Source of the DNA: an uncultured Sphingorhabdus sp.
GTDB lineage: Bacteria > Pseudomonadota > Alphaproteobacteria > Sphingomonadales > Sphingomonadaceae
NCBI GenBank assembly: GCA_947501885.1
Contig: CANMXN010000002.1
Span: 1-64,000 of the forward strand
Direction: 5' to 3'
Length of the DNA stretch: 64,000 nucleotides
Numbering within the stretch: the stretch's first letter is position 1; the number at the start of each line of letters is the position of its first letter. The translations under genes and the position numbers were made by a program. The notes beneath the pieces were generated by a model. That model was not told where the DNA came from, made no database searches, and worked only from the letters and a program-made list of their open reading frames with translations. Shown piece by piece: positions 63,776 through 64,000 of the stretch.

Positions 63776-64000
63776 AATGCCCACCGCATAAAGGTCATCC
63801 CAATAAATAGAGCCAAAACAACCGATAGCGCGGCATAGAGTATTGCAATACCCCATTGGCCGCGCTCGACCATCATTGCCATTTCTAAACTAAATGCAGA
63901 AAAGGTAGTAAAACCACCAAGCAAACCAACACCTAATAATAAGCGGTAATTCTCAGTATAAGATGATATTTCAGCTTGATCACGCAACAATATTGCCATC
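63772..64000 (-). CDS. crcB: Fluoride channel CrcB/Fluc, N-terminus cut by window edge
   Basis: The visible 76 codons hold the C-terminal two thirds: the signature GVGLLGGFTTFSAFSLEMAM (fluoride and Na+ site residues, FTTFS) and the last span (IAILYAALSVVLALFIGMTF). Full CrcB is about 125 residues, so about 50 residues and the start lie beyond 64000; the Met at 63999 is internal. Exports fluoride as a dual-topology dimer. First visible gene of the leftward operon, overlapping rluC by 4 bases. Confidence 0.93.
   Translation of the reverse strand, partial: MAILLRDQAEISSYTENYRLLLGVGLLGGFTTFSAFSLEMAMMVERGQWGIAILYAALSVVLALFIGMTFMRWAL

Overview
The window looks like a chromosomal segment of an AT-rich alphaproteobacterium, most likely in or near the Sphingomonadales. 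Supporting signs are sciP (DUF1153, the CtrA inhibitor, restricted to Alphaproteobacteria), an SspB-family adaptor, an ATP12-type F1-ATPase chaperone, a PAS_5-like protein, HisZ and a SigF/NrsF pair of the Caulobacter type. No taxonomic marker such as rRNA is present, so the order is an inference. Gene density is high and most genes are housekeeping.

Layout. 1-2.7 kb: two adjacent exported DUF11-repeat surface proteins; the second runs off the left edge. 3.1-9.8 kb: a beta-propeller/amidohydrolase, a VOC protein, two cytochrome P460 lipoproteins (the second fused to a cytochrome c) and a LysR regulator. 9.85-10.95 kb: a scar region with a short tandem repeat, the decayed 3' end of a mannonate dehydratase gene (uxuA), a roughly 370 bp strongly base-pairing element of unknown type, a small membrane protein and tRNA-Thr(CGT). 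11.2-24 kb: PAS_5-like protein, SLC13 permease, aroC, fabI with a BrkB-like membrane protein and a DnaJ-like chaperone, pdxH, PhzF-like protein, serine hydrolase, mnmA and sciP. 24.3-34 kb: an RND efflux pair with an unusual membrane insertion, DUF445, an SDF symporter, GNAT and a propeller protein. 34-46 kb: L,D-transpeptidase, purA, hisZ, serA, serC with a leader hairpin, LOG protein, sdaA and a DUF885 lipoprotein. 47.0-49.2 kb: an AT-rich island of small genes with one nonsense-interrupted gene and one degraded duplicate. 49.3-51.4 kb: groESL under a CIRCE element.

51.6-55.5 kb holds the most notable system: a complete bufferin-type RiPP operon. It comprises a DUF2282 precursor with four Cys, a DUF692 (MNIO) oxidase, a DUF2063 partner and a DoxX protein, followed by an ECF sigma factor and a NrsF/DUF1109 anti-sigma. 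A perfect GTAACC-N16-CGAA sequence (the Caulobacter SigF promoter form) lies 76 bp before the precursor start, and a terminator closes the unit. This reads as a self-regulated metal-stress locus.

55.5-64 kb: hisBHAF, sspB, a DinB-like protein, gmk, a 5 x 20 bp tandem repeat, and a tightly overlapped leftward operon crcB-rluC-paiB-like-HAD-membrane protein-ATP12 that enters from the right edge.
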